Shown here piece by piece: positions 35,890-43,824 of a DNA stretch of 64,000 bases; within the stretch, counting starts at the first letter, position 1; every line of letters starts with the position of its first letter. The DNA is from Firmicutes bacterium UBA1191 (lineage in GTDB: Bacteria > Bacillota > Clostridia > Peptostreptococcales > Anaerovoracaceae), in the NCBI GenBank assembly GCA_002310095.1, contig DBYH01000007.1, forward strand, positions 25,291-89,290. The letters are read 5' to 3'. Made by a program: the position numbers and the translations under genes. The notes beneath the pieces are model-generated. The model was not told the DNA's origin. It searched no databases and saw only the letters and a list, made by a program, of their open reading frames with translations.

Positions 35890-35922
35890 TAAAAAAGCAA
35901 CCCCCGCTTTGGCGGAAGCTGC
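35890..35922 (-). terminator. Terminator of the thioesterase gene
   Basis: On the reverse strand GCAGCTTCCGC, loop CAAA and GCGGGGGTTGC pair over 11 positions with G-U wobbles, followed by TTTTTTA. Confidence 0.85.
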
Positions 35923-35940
35923 TGCTTCATTCATGCAACG

Positions 35941-36372
35941 CTATTTCTTTTTGAAGTAGCTTTCGGCTTCTTCCCTCCATCCGGCTTCCTCCTCGTCGGC
36001 CGGTTCGTCAAGAACGATACCGTGAGGGACAGGTTTCCCTGTCTCCGGATCGACCGACACGAATGTTGTGAATCCCTCCGCCCTGAGGATCTCCGTCTTC
36101 TCATCGTAGAGCCCAACTCTGATGGTGATGCTGGTCTTGCCCGTCCTGACGATCAGTCCCTCGTAGTAGACAATGTCGCCCGGATTGACGGAACTGTAAA
36201 AATCGAACTTGTGAGTGTTCTTGTAGAGCAGTCCCTGAGGGTCGCCGTATTCACAGTTGATCACTATGAAGGAATTCTCGATCATCCACTCAATGCCCTG
36301 TCCCGCGTACAGATTTCCGTGGTGATTGAGGTGTTCCATTCTTATCATTCGTGAGGATTTGTATCTCTTCAT
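35941..36372 (-). CDS. Hotdog-fold acyl-CoA thioesterase
   Basis: 143 residues of one hotdog domain. RMEHLNHHGNLYAGQGIEWM carries the catalytic-helix Asn/His/Gly pattern of the YciA/BACH acyl-CoA hydrolase group, and DIVYYEGLIVRTGKTSITIR forms the conserved strand pair. It hydrolyses acyl-CoA thioesters; the chain length is unknown. The C-terminal EEEAGWREEAESYFKKK is a charged tail. The gene lies 16 bases after the membrane/coiled-coil protein gene on the same strand. Confidence 0.87.
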   Translation of the reverse strand: MKRYKSSRMIRMEHLNHHGNLYAGQGIEWMIENSFIVINCEYGDPQGLLYKNTHKFDFYSSVNPGDIVYYEGLIVRTGKTSITIRVGLYDEKTEILRAEGFTTFVSVDPETGKPVPHGIVLDEPADEEEAGWREEAESYFKKK

Positions 36373-36388
36373 ATGTTTCCTCTGCCGC

Positions 36389-37243
36389 TTATACTGTCAT
36401 CGTCATCGTGCGCGCCACTCTGAATACAGGAGGCACCGCTCCGGCCGCTTCCGCCGACTTGACCGCCGGGCACGCCGGCATGGTCATAACCTTTGCCACT
36501 CTGAAAAACTGCGGTACTGCGCCAGGCGCCGCCGAAGCCGCCGCAGGTTCTGCCGCTTCATCAGCTGTATCAGTTTCAGTCGTCTTGACCGCCGGACACT
36601 CCGGCATGGTCATGGCCTTTGCCACTCTGAAGAACTGCGGTACAGGACCCGGAGCCGCTGCAGGTGCTTCCGGGGCTTCCTCTTCAGCAGGTTCTTCGCT
36701 GATTCCGGCGGCCTGCTTGTAGACAAGCTCTTCCAGCGGTTCATTTATGTACTTCATGTCATCGAGGAATCCCTCGACCTTCTTCTCAAGTTCCTTGATC
36801 CTGAAGGAATCTCTCTTCTCCTTCTCCTCGATCTTGATGCTGAGGACTTCTCTGCCCGCGTCAATGCTTCTCGTCATCTCCTCAATCTGAGCCGTAACCT
36901 CCGCCTCGAAATCTGCCTGCTTCTTTGCCTTAGCGGCTTTCTTCAGATCCGCCGCGAGACCTTCTTCCTCCTCCTCAGGCTCTACTGCCTTTGCGCGGGC
37001 TGATCCCGCAATCGCCCTTCCGAGCCCCAGACAAATTACGCCCATGCCGAGATACGGCACGAACTGAGCGATTATGTACTGCACGGAATTGGACCACATG
37101 TCGGAGAATGACGCGTCATATGACTGCAGATAGGTCTTCGTATAGCTCACCGCCGTCCACAGCATAAACAGTGAAACGATGAGCAGAATGATTCCGATTA
37201 TATAGAAAACTACCGAGCTTGCAGGTGTTCTTTTGTTATCCAT
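36389..37243 (-). CDS. Uncharacterised membrane/coiled-coil protein with a thrice-repeated C-terminal motif
   Basis: 284 residues. Two membrane helices lie at about residues 9-30 and 55-78. An acidic, then basic helical region (90-175) is probably coiled coil (DFEAEVTAQIEEMTRSIDAG, EEKEKRDSFRIKELEKKVEG). The C-terminal third is Ala/Pro/Glu-rich and contains PQFFRVAKAMTMPECPAVK, PQFFRVAKVMTMPACPAVK and PPVFRVARTMTMTV, three imperfect copies spaced about 40 and 26 residues apart. I do not recognise the family. The C-terminal part is predicted to face the cytoplasm. It is co-transcribed with the thioesterase gene. Confidence 0.8.
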   Translation of the reverse strand: MDNKRTPASSVVFYIIGIILLIVSLFMLWTAVSYTKTYLQSYDASFSDMWSNSVQYIIAQFVPYLGMGVICLGLGRAIAGSARAKAVEPEEEEEGLAADLKKAAKAKKQADFEAEVTAQIEEMTRSIDAGREVLSIKIEEKEKRDSFRIKELEKKVEGFLDDMKYINEPLEELVYKQAAGISEEPAEEEAPEAPAAAPGPVPQFFRVAKAMTMPECPAVKTTETDTADEAAEPAAASAAPGAVPQFFRVAKVMTMPACPAVKSAEAAGAVPPVFRVARTMTMTV

Positions 37244-37290
37244 TTTGTATCCTTTCGTCGCGCTTTTTAATCTCTAATATCATCCGTTTG

Positions 37291-37299
37291 ATTATATCA
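37291..37299 (-). promoter_or_regulatory. Extended -10 promoter of the membrane/coiled-coil protein gene
   Basis: TGATATAAT on the reverse strand in the same TGTGATATAATCAA context as the giant surface protein promoter at 35809. GAAAGGA precedes the ATG at 37243. Confidence 0.65.
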
Positions 37300-37363
37300 C
37301 AAAACGCCTCTTTTTTTTTCCGCGTCTTTATGTTTTTTTGCGGTGTTTCGGCGGGTTTTTCCG

Positions 37364-39328
37364 CTAGTTCGCGAACTGGCTGTTGTAGAGTTTCGCGTAG
37401 AATCCGTTCTTCGCCAGGAGCTCATCGTGGCTGCCCTGTTCGACGATATCGCCGTGGTCGAGGACGAGAATGTGATCCGCATCCTTTATGGTCGAAAGGC
37501 GGTGTGCGATGATGAAGCTGGTCCTGTTCTCCATAAGGTTCGCCATGGCCTTCTGGATGATGCGCTCCGTACGCGTGTCGACCGAGCTTGTCGCCTCGTC
37601 GAGGATGAGTATCGGGGCGTTGGCCAGAATTGCTCTGGCTATGGTCAGAAGCTGCTTCTGTCCCGCCGAGATGTTGGTCGCCTCTTCGTTTATCTCCATG
37701 TCATAGCCGCCCGGCAGCGTCTTGATGAAGTGATCCACGTGGGCTGCCTTTGCCGCCGCCTCGACCTCTTCATCCGTTGCGTCCGTCCTGCCGTACCTGA
37801 TGTTTTCCCTGATGGAATTGCTCGAAAGCCATGTTTCCTGGAGGACCATTCCGAACTTGCTTCTGAGCTCGTGTCTGCTCATGCCCTTGATGTCCACGCC
37901 GTCCACAAGTATGCGGCCGCCGTCCAGTTCATAGTACCGCAAAAGCAGCTTGACGAGTGTTGTCTTGCCCGCGCCGGTCGGTCCTACGATGGCGATTCTC
38001 TGCCCGGCCCTCGCTTCGAAGGAGAAATCCTTGACGATAGGCTCGCCCGGAACGTATCCGAACTTCACGTGCTCGAAGGCCACGTCGCCGTCCACGTTCT
38101 CCGTGAAGTCGTACTTCAGGGAGTCCTTTCTGACCGCTTCTTTGACTGACTCCTTCACGTAGCTCAGCGCCGCCGCCCAGAGACTTTCGTCCCCGCGCAG
38201 AGGCTTGGCGTCCCTGGCCATGTGCGCCGTGATCGGCGCCGGCTCCAGATCGGTTCCGTAGGCTGCCTGCTCCTCCTCCTCGTCGAGGAGCTCGAAGATT
38301 CTCTCCGCCGCGGCCGCCGTCGACTGGAGCTGGTTGGCTATGTTGGCCACCTGCTGCACTGGCTGGTTGAAGGACCTGACGTACTGGATGAAGGCCTGGA
38401 TCTGTCCGATTGAGACCTTACCGTTCAGGGCCAGGTATCCGCCCAGGAAGCAGACCATTACGTAAGCCAGGTTGCCTATGACCTGAGTCAGCGGCATCAT
38501 GAGACCCGACAGGAACTGTGACTTCCAGGCGGACTCATAGAGCTTGTCGTTGTATTCGCTGAACTGGGCCTCGGAGATCTCCTCCCTGTTGAAGGCCTTG
38601 ACGATGTCGTGGCCGGAGAACATCTCCTCCACGTGGCCGTTGACTTTTCCCAGGTACTTCTGCTGGTTCTTGAAGTGTCCCTGGGATCTGCCGACCACCA
38701 GCTTGATTACGATCATGGACGCCGGTATTACCACCATGGCGGCAAGTGTCATTATGAGGCTTATGCGCAGCATCATGATGAGGATTCCGACCAGGGTTAT
38801 GATGGCCGTGATCATCTGCGTGATGCTGGCCGTCAGGGTCTGGTTGATCGTTTCTATGTCGTTGACCATGCGGCTCTGAACGTCGCCGTAGGAGACGCGG
38901 TCAAAGTATTTCAAAGGCAGTCTGTCGAGCTTCTTCGACATGCGCTCACGCAGAGTGTAGATTATCTTCTGCGATACGACGGCCATTACCCATCCCTGGA
39001 TCGCTCCGAAGAGCCAGCTCAGAAGGTACAGGCCGAGAAGCACAAGAATGATCATGAACAGCGCGTGGTAATCCACGCCTGTTCCCATTACGCCCTTGAC
39101 AACAATGTCCGTCGCCATTCCCAGAACCGTCGGTGAAACAATGGCGAAGACTGTGCTCAGCAGGGACAGCGCTCCCACGAGGACGAGCTGCCATTTGTAC
39201 GGTCTCAGGTAACCGAACAGAGTCAGAATCGTGCCCTTGAAGTCCCTGGCCTTTTCGCCGGGCATCATTCTGGCGCCGGGTCCGTGCTGCTTAGGAGGAT
39301 GCTTTCTCTCTTCTTTGATCTCAGCCAT
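37364..39328 (-). CDS. Heterodimeric ABC exporter, catalytically complete subunit
   Basis: 654 residues. A basic N-terminus (about 30 residues) precedes six membrane helices and a nucleotide-binding domain with Walker A GPTGAGKTT, signature NISAGQKQL, Walker B ILILDEATSSVD with catalytic Glu, and switch His in IIAHRLSTI. An insert of about 60 residues between the membrane and ATPase domains makes it longer than usual. Its start overlaps the stop of the partner subunit gene by one base (TGATG). With that partner it forms a TM287/288- or LmrCD-type heterodimeric exporter for drugs or other hydrophobic compounds. Confidence 0.93.
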   Translation of the reverse strand: MAEIKEERKHPPKQHGPGARMMPGEKARDFKGTILTLFGYLRPYKWQLVLVGALSLLSTVFAIVSPTVLGMATDIVVKGVMGTGVDYHALFMIILVLLGLYLLSWLFGAIQGWVMAVVSQKIIYTLRERMSKKLDRLPLKYFDRVSYGDVQSRMVNDIETINQTLTASITQMITAIITLVGILIMMLRISLIMTLAAMVVIPASMIVIKLVVGRSQGHFKNQQKYLGKVNGHVEEMFSGHDIVKAFNREEISEAQFSEYNDKLYESAWKSQFLSGLMMPLTQVIGNLAYVMVCFLGGYLALNGKVSIGQIQAFIQYVRSFNQPVQQVANIANQLQSTAAAAERIFELLDEEEEQAAYGTDLEPAPITAHMARDAKPLRGDESLWAAALSYVKESVKEAVRKDSLKYDFTENVDGDVAFEHVKFGYVPGEPIVKDFSFEARAGQRIAIVGPTGAGKTTLVKLLLRYYELDGGRILVDGVDIKGMSRHELRSKFGMVLQETWLSSNSIRENIRYGRTDATDEEVEAAAKAAHVDHFIKTLPGGYDMEINEEATNISAGQKQLLTIARAILANAPILILDEATSSVDTRTERIIQKAMANLMENRTSFIIAHRLSTIKDADHILVLDHGDIVEQGSHDELLAKNGFYAKLYNSQFAN

Positions 39329-41088
39329 CAGTTCACCTCCTTTCCGGAATCGGCCACTTTGCCGAGTTCTTCCTCGCTCAGCTGTGAAAGGGCGATTTCT
39401 CTGTATATTTCACAGGAAGCCAGGAGCTCGTCGTGAGTTCCCTTTCCCGCTATTTTTCCGTCATCCAGGACGATTATCTGCTCAGCGTCCAGTATGGTGT
39501 TGATACGCTGGGCCACGATTATAAAGGTGCTTCCGCCGATGGTCTCCTTAAGGGCCTTTCTCAGAGCCTTGTCAGTGCTGAAGTCCAGGGCGCTGAAGCT
39601 GTCGTCGAAGACAAGGACTTCCGGATTCTTGACCAGAGCCCTGGCTATGCAGAGCCTCTGCATCTGCCCGCCGGACACGTTGGTTCCGCCCTGGGCGATC
39701 TCTTCCTTCAACCCCTTCGGCTTTTCGTTTATGAACTCCATGGCCTGGGCAATCTCCGACGCTCTGACCAGTTCTTCCTCCGTCGCCTCTTCGTTTCCGT
39801 AGCGCAGATTGCTCTCTATTGTTCCGCTGAAGAGTATGCCCTTCTGCGGCACGAGGCCGATGTGGCTGCGCAGCTCAGTCTGCGGCAGATCCCTAACGTC
39901 CGCTCCGCCCAGAAGGACCTGTCCCTCCGTGGCATCGAAGAACCTGGTGATGAGTTTGATCAGTGTGGACTTGCCGCTTCCCGTACCGCCGATGATCGCC
40001 GTCGTCTGTCCCGGCTGCGCCGTGAAGCTGATATCCTGAAGCACCTTCTCCTCTGACTCAGGGTAGCTGAATGAAACGTTTCTGAATTCAACAGGGAATG
40101 CCGGACCGCAGGAGACTGCTTTTGCGCTGTCCGGATCCGTGATCGAGATCTTCGTGTCGAGAACCTGTCCGATCCTCTTCATGGAAACCGCCGCTCTAGG
40201 CAGCATTACGAAGATCATTGTGATGAACATGAACGACATGATGACGTGCATGGCGTACTGGAGATATGCCAGCATGTCGCCGATCATGAGCTTGTCCGCT
40301 TCTATGAGATGAGCTCCGGCCCAGACGATGAGAATTCCAACGCCGCTCATTATGAATGTCATGGTCGGCATCATGAAGGCCAGGCACTTGTTTACGAATA
40401 TGTAGAGTCTCGTCAGGTCAATGTTGGCGTCGTCGAAGCGGCTCTCCTCCTTTGCCTCGGTCATGAACGCCCTTACGACGAGAGTTCCGGACAGACGCTC
40501 CTTCATGATGAGGTTGACTCTGTCCAGCTTCTCCTGCATGACTCTGAATCTCGGGAAGATGGCGAAGAACGAGAAGATCATCAGGCCCAGCACGCATATG
40601 AGGGCCAGGCCGACGGTCCACGAAAGGGAGACGCTGGTCCGCAGAGCCATGATGACCGCTCCGATTCCCATGAGGGGGGCGAAGAGCATCATGCGCAGGG
40701 CCATGGTCGTGGCCTGCTGTACCATCTGGACATCGTTGGTGGACCTGGTTATGAGGGACGCTGTGGAGAACTTGTCAAGCTCCGCCGCGCTGAAAGCGGT
40801 GACTTTGCGGAAGATGTCGCTCCTCAGCTGGCGCGCCGTCTTCGCCGCCGTGAGGGTCGCAAAAAGGCTGCCCGTGATCGAACAGGCAGCTGCCAGCACG
40901 GCGACCAGGATCATGACTGTCCCGACCTCTCTTATGTGGTCCATGTCGCCCTTGACGATGCCGTTGTTTATGATATCCGACATGTAGTTAGGCAGAGACA
41001 GCTCGCACCAGACCTGGCCGAACAGCGCCGCCATGACTATCAGCATGAACGGTATGTATTTTCTGTAGTAACTGAAAACTGTTTTCAT
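39328..41088 (-). CDS. Heterodimeric ABC exporter, subunit with degenerate ATPase site
   Basis: 586 residues from the ATG at 41088 with GGAAAAG before it; the frame stays open to 41922, but that extension is antisense to birA and is rejected. Six membrane helices are followed by Walker A GGTGSGKST and signature NVSGGQMQR. Walker B reads VLVFDDSFSALD, with Asp replacing the catalytic Glu, and the switch position reads IVAQRINTI, with Gln replacing His. These two substitutions mark the degenerate half of asymmetric heterodimeric exporters. The complete half is encoded next, overlapping by one base. Confidence 0.93.
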   Translation of the reverse strand: MKTVFSYYRKYIPFMLIVMAALFGQVWCELSLPNYMSDIINNGIVKGDMDHIREVGTVMILVAVLAAACSITGSLFATLTAAKTARQLRSDIFRKVTAFSAAELDKFSTASLITRSTNDVQMVQQATTMALRMMLFAPLMGIGAVIMALRTSVSLSWTVGLALICVLGLMIFSFFAIFPRFRVMQEKLDRVNLIMKERLSGTLVVRAFMTEAKEESRFDDANIDLTRLYIFVNKCLAFMMPTMTFIMSGVGILIVWAGAHLIEADKLMIGDMLAYLQYAMHVIMSFMFITMIFVMLPRAAVSMKRIGQVLDTKISITDPDSAKAVSCGPAFPVEFRNVSFSYPESEEKVLQDISFTAQPGQTTAIIGGTGSGKSTLIKLITRFFDATEGQVLLGGADVRDLPQTELRSHIGLVPQKGILFSGTIESNLRYGNEEATEEELVRASEIAQAMEFINEKPKGLKEEIAQGGTNVSGGQMQRLCIARALVKNPEVLVFDDSFSALDFSTDKALRKALKETIGGSTFIIVAQRINTILDAEQIIVLDDGKIAGKGTHDELLASCEIYREIALSQLSEEELGKVADSGKEVN

Positions 41089-41155
41089 CGCTTTTCCATT
41101 ATATACGCATTCCCCTGCGCAGGCAAAGGCAATCTGAGGGGCTTTCCCCCGAAGG

Positions 41156-41184
41156 TTGATAATCCCCGTGCTCTGGTTTACAAT
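41156..41184 (+). promoter_or_regulatory. Sigma-A promoter of birA
   Basis: TTGATA (41156-41161), 17 bases and TACAAT (41179-41184). The leader of about 15 bases carries AGGAGG. The predicted start is near 41191. Confidence 0.8.
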
Positions 41185-41205
41185 TGTTTTCAGGAGGAAA
41201 CAGGA

Positions 41206-42195
41206 ATGGCAGTAAAGGATTCGGTGCTCAAGGCGCTGGAAAGCAACAGAGACAAATATCTTTCGGGGGAGGAGCTGTCCGGGCAGCTGGGCGTTTCCCG
41301 CGCCGCTGTCTGCAAGGCGGTCAAGGCTCTCCGGGGCGAAGGGTATGAAATAGCGGCCGTCACCAACAGGGGCTACATGATGCCTTCCGGTGACACGGCT
41401 ATAAACGAGGAAGCTGTCAGGAACGCCCTTCCGGCCCACCTTCGCGGCATGAATCTCTATGTCCGCGACATTCTCGACTCGACGAATCTCGAGGCCCGCA
41501 GGATCGTTACTGATAATGCAAAACCAGTTCCGGCGGTCGTCATCGCCCGTCAGCAGACTGCGGGAAGAGGACGCCTCGGCAGAAGTTTTTACTCCCCGAG
41601 AGACGGCCTGTATCTGAGCATAGCCATACATCCCGACTTCGATATCAGCAGATCTGGTCTGGTCACAGTTGCGGCGGCGGCAGCCACCAGCGAAGCCATC
41701 GATGAGGTTTGCGGTTGTTCGACCGAGATCAAGTGGGTCAACGACATCTACCTGAAGGGCAAAAAAGTCTGCGGCATTCTGACCGAAGCCAACACGGACT
41801 TTGAGACAGGACAGATAGATTCCCTGGTCACGGGCATCGGAATAAACACTTCGGACAAGAGCTTTCCGCCCGAGCTGAAGGACATCGCGGGAAGCGTTTC
41901 CGATGATGATCTGACCGGACACGAAAAGGCCCTTCTGGCAGCGGCGGTAGTCGAAAAGTTCCTCCGCTATACGAAGGACCTGACCGGCTTCATGGATTCG
42001 TACCGCAGCCGCTCAATGGTCCTGGGCAAAAGGATAACTGTCTACACAGGCACGTACAGAAAAGACCCGACCCGGGAACTGGGTGGGCGACCTGCCTTTG
42101 CTTTGGGAATAGATGACGCCGGCGGACTGACCGTCGAATACGAAGACGGAACGAGAGAGACACTAACCAGCGGCGAGGTTTCCATACGCGTGTAG
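41206..42195 (+). CDS. birA: Bifunctional biotin ligase/repressor BirA
   Basis: 329 residues. The N-terminal helix-turn-helix (VSRAAVCKAVKALRGEGYEI, about residues 30-49) makes this the repressor-type enzyme. The ligase core has DSTNLEARR, the biotinyl-AMP loop RQQTAGRGRLGRSFYSP, TEIKWVNDIYLKGKKVCGIL with the catalytic Lys, and a C-terminal SH3-like domain. It attaches biotin to carboxylase subunits and probably represses biotin genes; none of these are in the window. AGGAGG precedes the ATG at 41206. Convergent with the MATE gene through a shared terminator. Confidence 0.95.
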   Translation: MAVKDSVLKALESNRDKYLSGEELSGQLGVSRAAVCKAVKALRGEGYEIAAVTNRGYMMPSGDTAINEEAVRNALPAHLRGMNLYVRDILDSTNLEARRIVTDNAKPVPAVVIARQQTAGRGRLGRSFYSPRDGLYLSIAIHPDFDISRSGLVTVAAAAATSEAIDEVCGCSTEIKWVNDIYLKGKKVCGILTEANTDFETGQIDSLVTGIGINTSDKSFPPELKDIAGSVSDDDLTGHEKALLAAAVVEKFLRYTKDLTGFMDSYRSRSMVLGKRITVYTGTYRKDPTRELGGRPAFALGIDDAGGLTVEYEDGTRETLTSGEVSIRV

Positions 42196-42207
42196 AATGA
42201 AACCGCA

Positions 42208-42241
42208 TTAAAAAATGCCCTGCTCAGCAGGACATTTTTTT
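42208..42241. terminator. Bidirectional terminator between birA and the MATE gene
   Basis: AAAAAATG-CCCTGCT and AGCAGGA-CATTTTTTT form a symmetrical hairpin. Its right half encodes the last residues of the MATE protein. Confidence 0.9.
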
Positions 42242-43570
42242 GTACTCTTTTCTGCTTATGATGAAGAACGCGATGAGCGTCGCTATTCCCGTGATCGTCC
42301 ATGAGATCGGGTAGATGTTCAGAAGCATTTCGAAAGTTCTGAAGGACTGGAAGATGGTGAATATCCAGATGATCCTGAGGACGCAGGAACCAAGCACGGA
42401 GAACAGAGCCGGCAGGACCGAGTGGCCCATGCCCCTGAGGCACTGCCCGCTTATTTCATATGATGAGGCGATCCACTGGAAGAGGAGCGCCCTTCTGAAT
42501 CTTACCATTGCCCACGGTATGACGATGGCGTCCGTCGTGAAAGCCAGGACGAAGATTTCTCTCCCCAGGAAGAATCCCACGTTGCATATCATCATCGCGG
42601 TCGTTCCCAGTATCATGCAGTCTCTGAACACCTCTTTGCATCGCCCGGCGTTCCGCGCGCCGTAGTTCTGGCTCGTGAAGGTGACTGCCGCCTGGCCGAA
42701 AGCATTCAGCACGAAGTAGCAGAAGAACTCGAAGTTGACGCCCGCGGCAGAACCTGCGATGGCGTCGGCGCCGAAGCTGTTTATTGCCGACTGTATTACT
42801 ATATTCGAGAAGGAGAACACCATGCTCTGAATGCCGGCAGGCACGCCGATCTTCAGAATCATGACGAGCTGTTCCCTTTTAATTCTTATTTTGTGATAAT
42901 CCAGCCTGAACGGTCCCGATTCCTTCCGCAGCAGATAGATCAAAGCGCCGCTGTTGAGGATGTTCGCGATTATCGTCGCAAAAGCAACGCCCTTTACGCT
43001 CATTCCCAGGGCCACTACAAAGAGCAGACTGAGCCCGACTTTTATGAAGCCGGAGCACAGAAGGATAACCAGAGGACGCCTCGTGTCGCCTTTGCTTCTG
43101 AGAATCGCCGACGCGTAGATATAGATCATGAAGAACGGCATTCCCGCGTAGAAGATCCTCAGATATGTCGTGGATAGTTCTATGACGTTATCCGGTGAGT
43201 CCATGGCGACCAGAACCGGTCTGCAGATTATTATGCCGACCACAGCGATTATTACTCCCGCGAAAAGAGACAGGAGCACAGTCGTGTGCACGGCGTCGCT
43301 GACCCGATCGGGCCGTCCCTGGCCGATGAAGTTTGCTATGACCACGTTGGCGCCTATGGACAGGCCGATGAAGAGATTGATGGTGATGTTGATGATCGGC
43401 GAAGTGCTGCCGACCGCCGCCAGGGCGTGGCTTCCCGCGAAGTGGCCCAGGATCATTCCGTCCGTCGCATTAAAAAGCTGCTGCACCGTTCCGGTTGCAG
43501 CAAGAGGCAGAGCGAAGAGGAGTATCCTCTTCATTAATGATCCATGCAGCATGTCGATCTCGTTAGCCAT
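42224..43570 (-). CDS. MATE family efflux transporter
   Basis: 448 residues with twelve membrane helices in two homologous halves. LFALPLAATGTVQQLFNATD and IGQGRPDRVSDAVHTTVLLS are typical of the DinF-like Firmicute branch; the second half starts ILKIGVPAGIQSMVFSFSNI. It exports cationic drugs or metabolites in exchange for Na+ or H+. AGGAGGG lies at good spacing before the ATG, and TGCTATACT on the reverse strand (about 43597-43605) is an extended -10. The last codons lie within the shared terminator hairpin. Confidence 0.93.
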   Translation of the reverse strand: MANEIDMLHGSLMKRILLFALPLAATGTVQQLFNATDGMILGHFAGSHALAAVGSTSPIINITINLFIGLSIGANVVIANFIGQGRPDRVSDAVHTTVLLSLFAGVIIAVVGIIICRPVLVAMDSPDNVIELSTTYLRIFYAGMPFFMIYIYASAILRSKGDTRRPLVILLCSGFIKVGLSLLFVVALGMSVKGVAFATIIANILNSGALIYLLRKESGPFRLDYHKIRIKREQLVMILKIGVPAGIQSMVFSFSNIVIQSAINSFGADAIAGSAAGVNFEFFCYFVLNAFGQAAVTFTSQNYGARNAGRCKEVFRDCMILGTTAMMICNVGFFLGREIFVLAFTTDAIVIPWAMVRFRRALLFQWIASSYEISGQCLRGMGHSVLPALFSVLGSCVLRIIWIFTIFQSFRTFEMLLNIYPISWTITGIATLIAFFIISRKEYKKMSC

Positions 43571-43749
43571 AATTAATGGGCCCTCCTGTCGGCCCGAATC
43601 AGTATAGCACTTTTTCCGCCATTCTCATAGTTCTTCACAAAGGCTTCACATAAACGACCGATTAACGACATTTAAGTGTTCTATTATAACAGTGTCGAAA
43701 GACACACCTCCTCACAATACAGATAATAATGATAATGATGACGAAGGAA

Positions 43750-43777
43750 AAACCGGAGAAAGGGGCTCCGGTTTTTT
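43750..43777. terminator. Bidirectional terminator of the ornithine operon
   Basis: AACCGGAG, a seven-base loop and CTCCGGTT are flanked by T runs in both directions. It ends the reverse-strand operon and could also end a short forward transcript starting near 43697. Just upstream, GTGTC-GAAA-GACAC (43692-43705) is a small hairpin, and CCTCCT matches the anti-Shine-Dalgarno sequence. Confidence 0.8.
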
Positions 43778-43794
43778 CGTGCTTTTTGTGAAAA

Positions 43795-43824
43795 AGTGTC
43801 AAAGGGGACGGTTCGATTGACACA
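43795..43824. repeat. 30-bp dispersed palindromic repeat, copy 3
   Basis: AGTGTCA-N16-TGACACA with core AGGGGACGGTTCGAT. It abuts the stop codon of the MutL-like gene at 43825. Confidence 0.85.

Noticed and set aside
40246..42195. A 649-codon forward frame reaching upstream of birA, and an 864-codon reverse frame reaching to 41922
   Set aside because: The extra parts are antisense to the birA and ABC genes. Clear promoter and ribosome sites support starts at 41206 and 41088.
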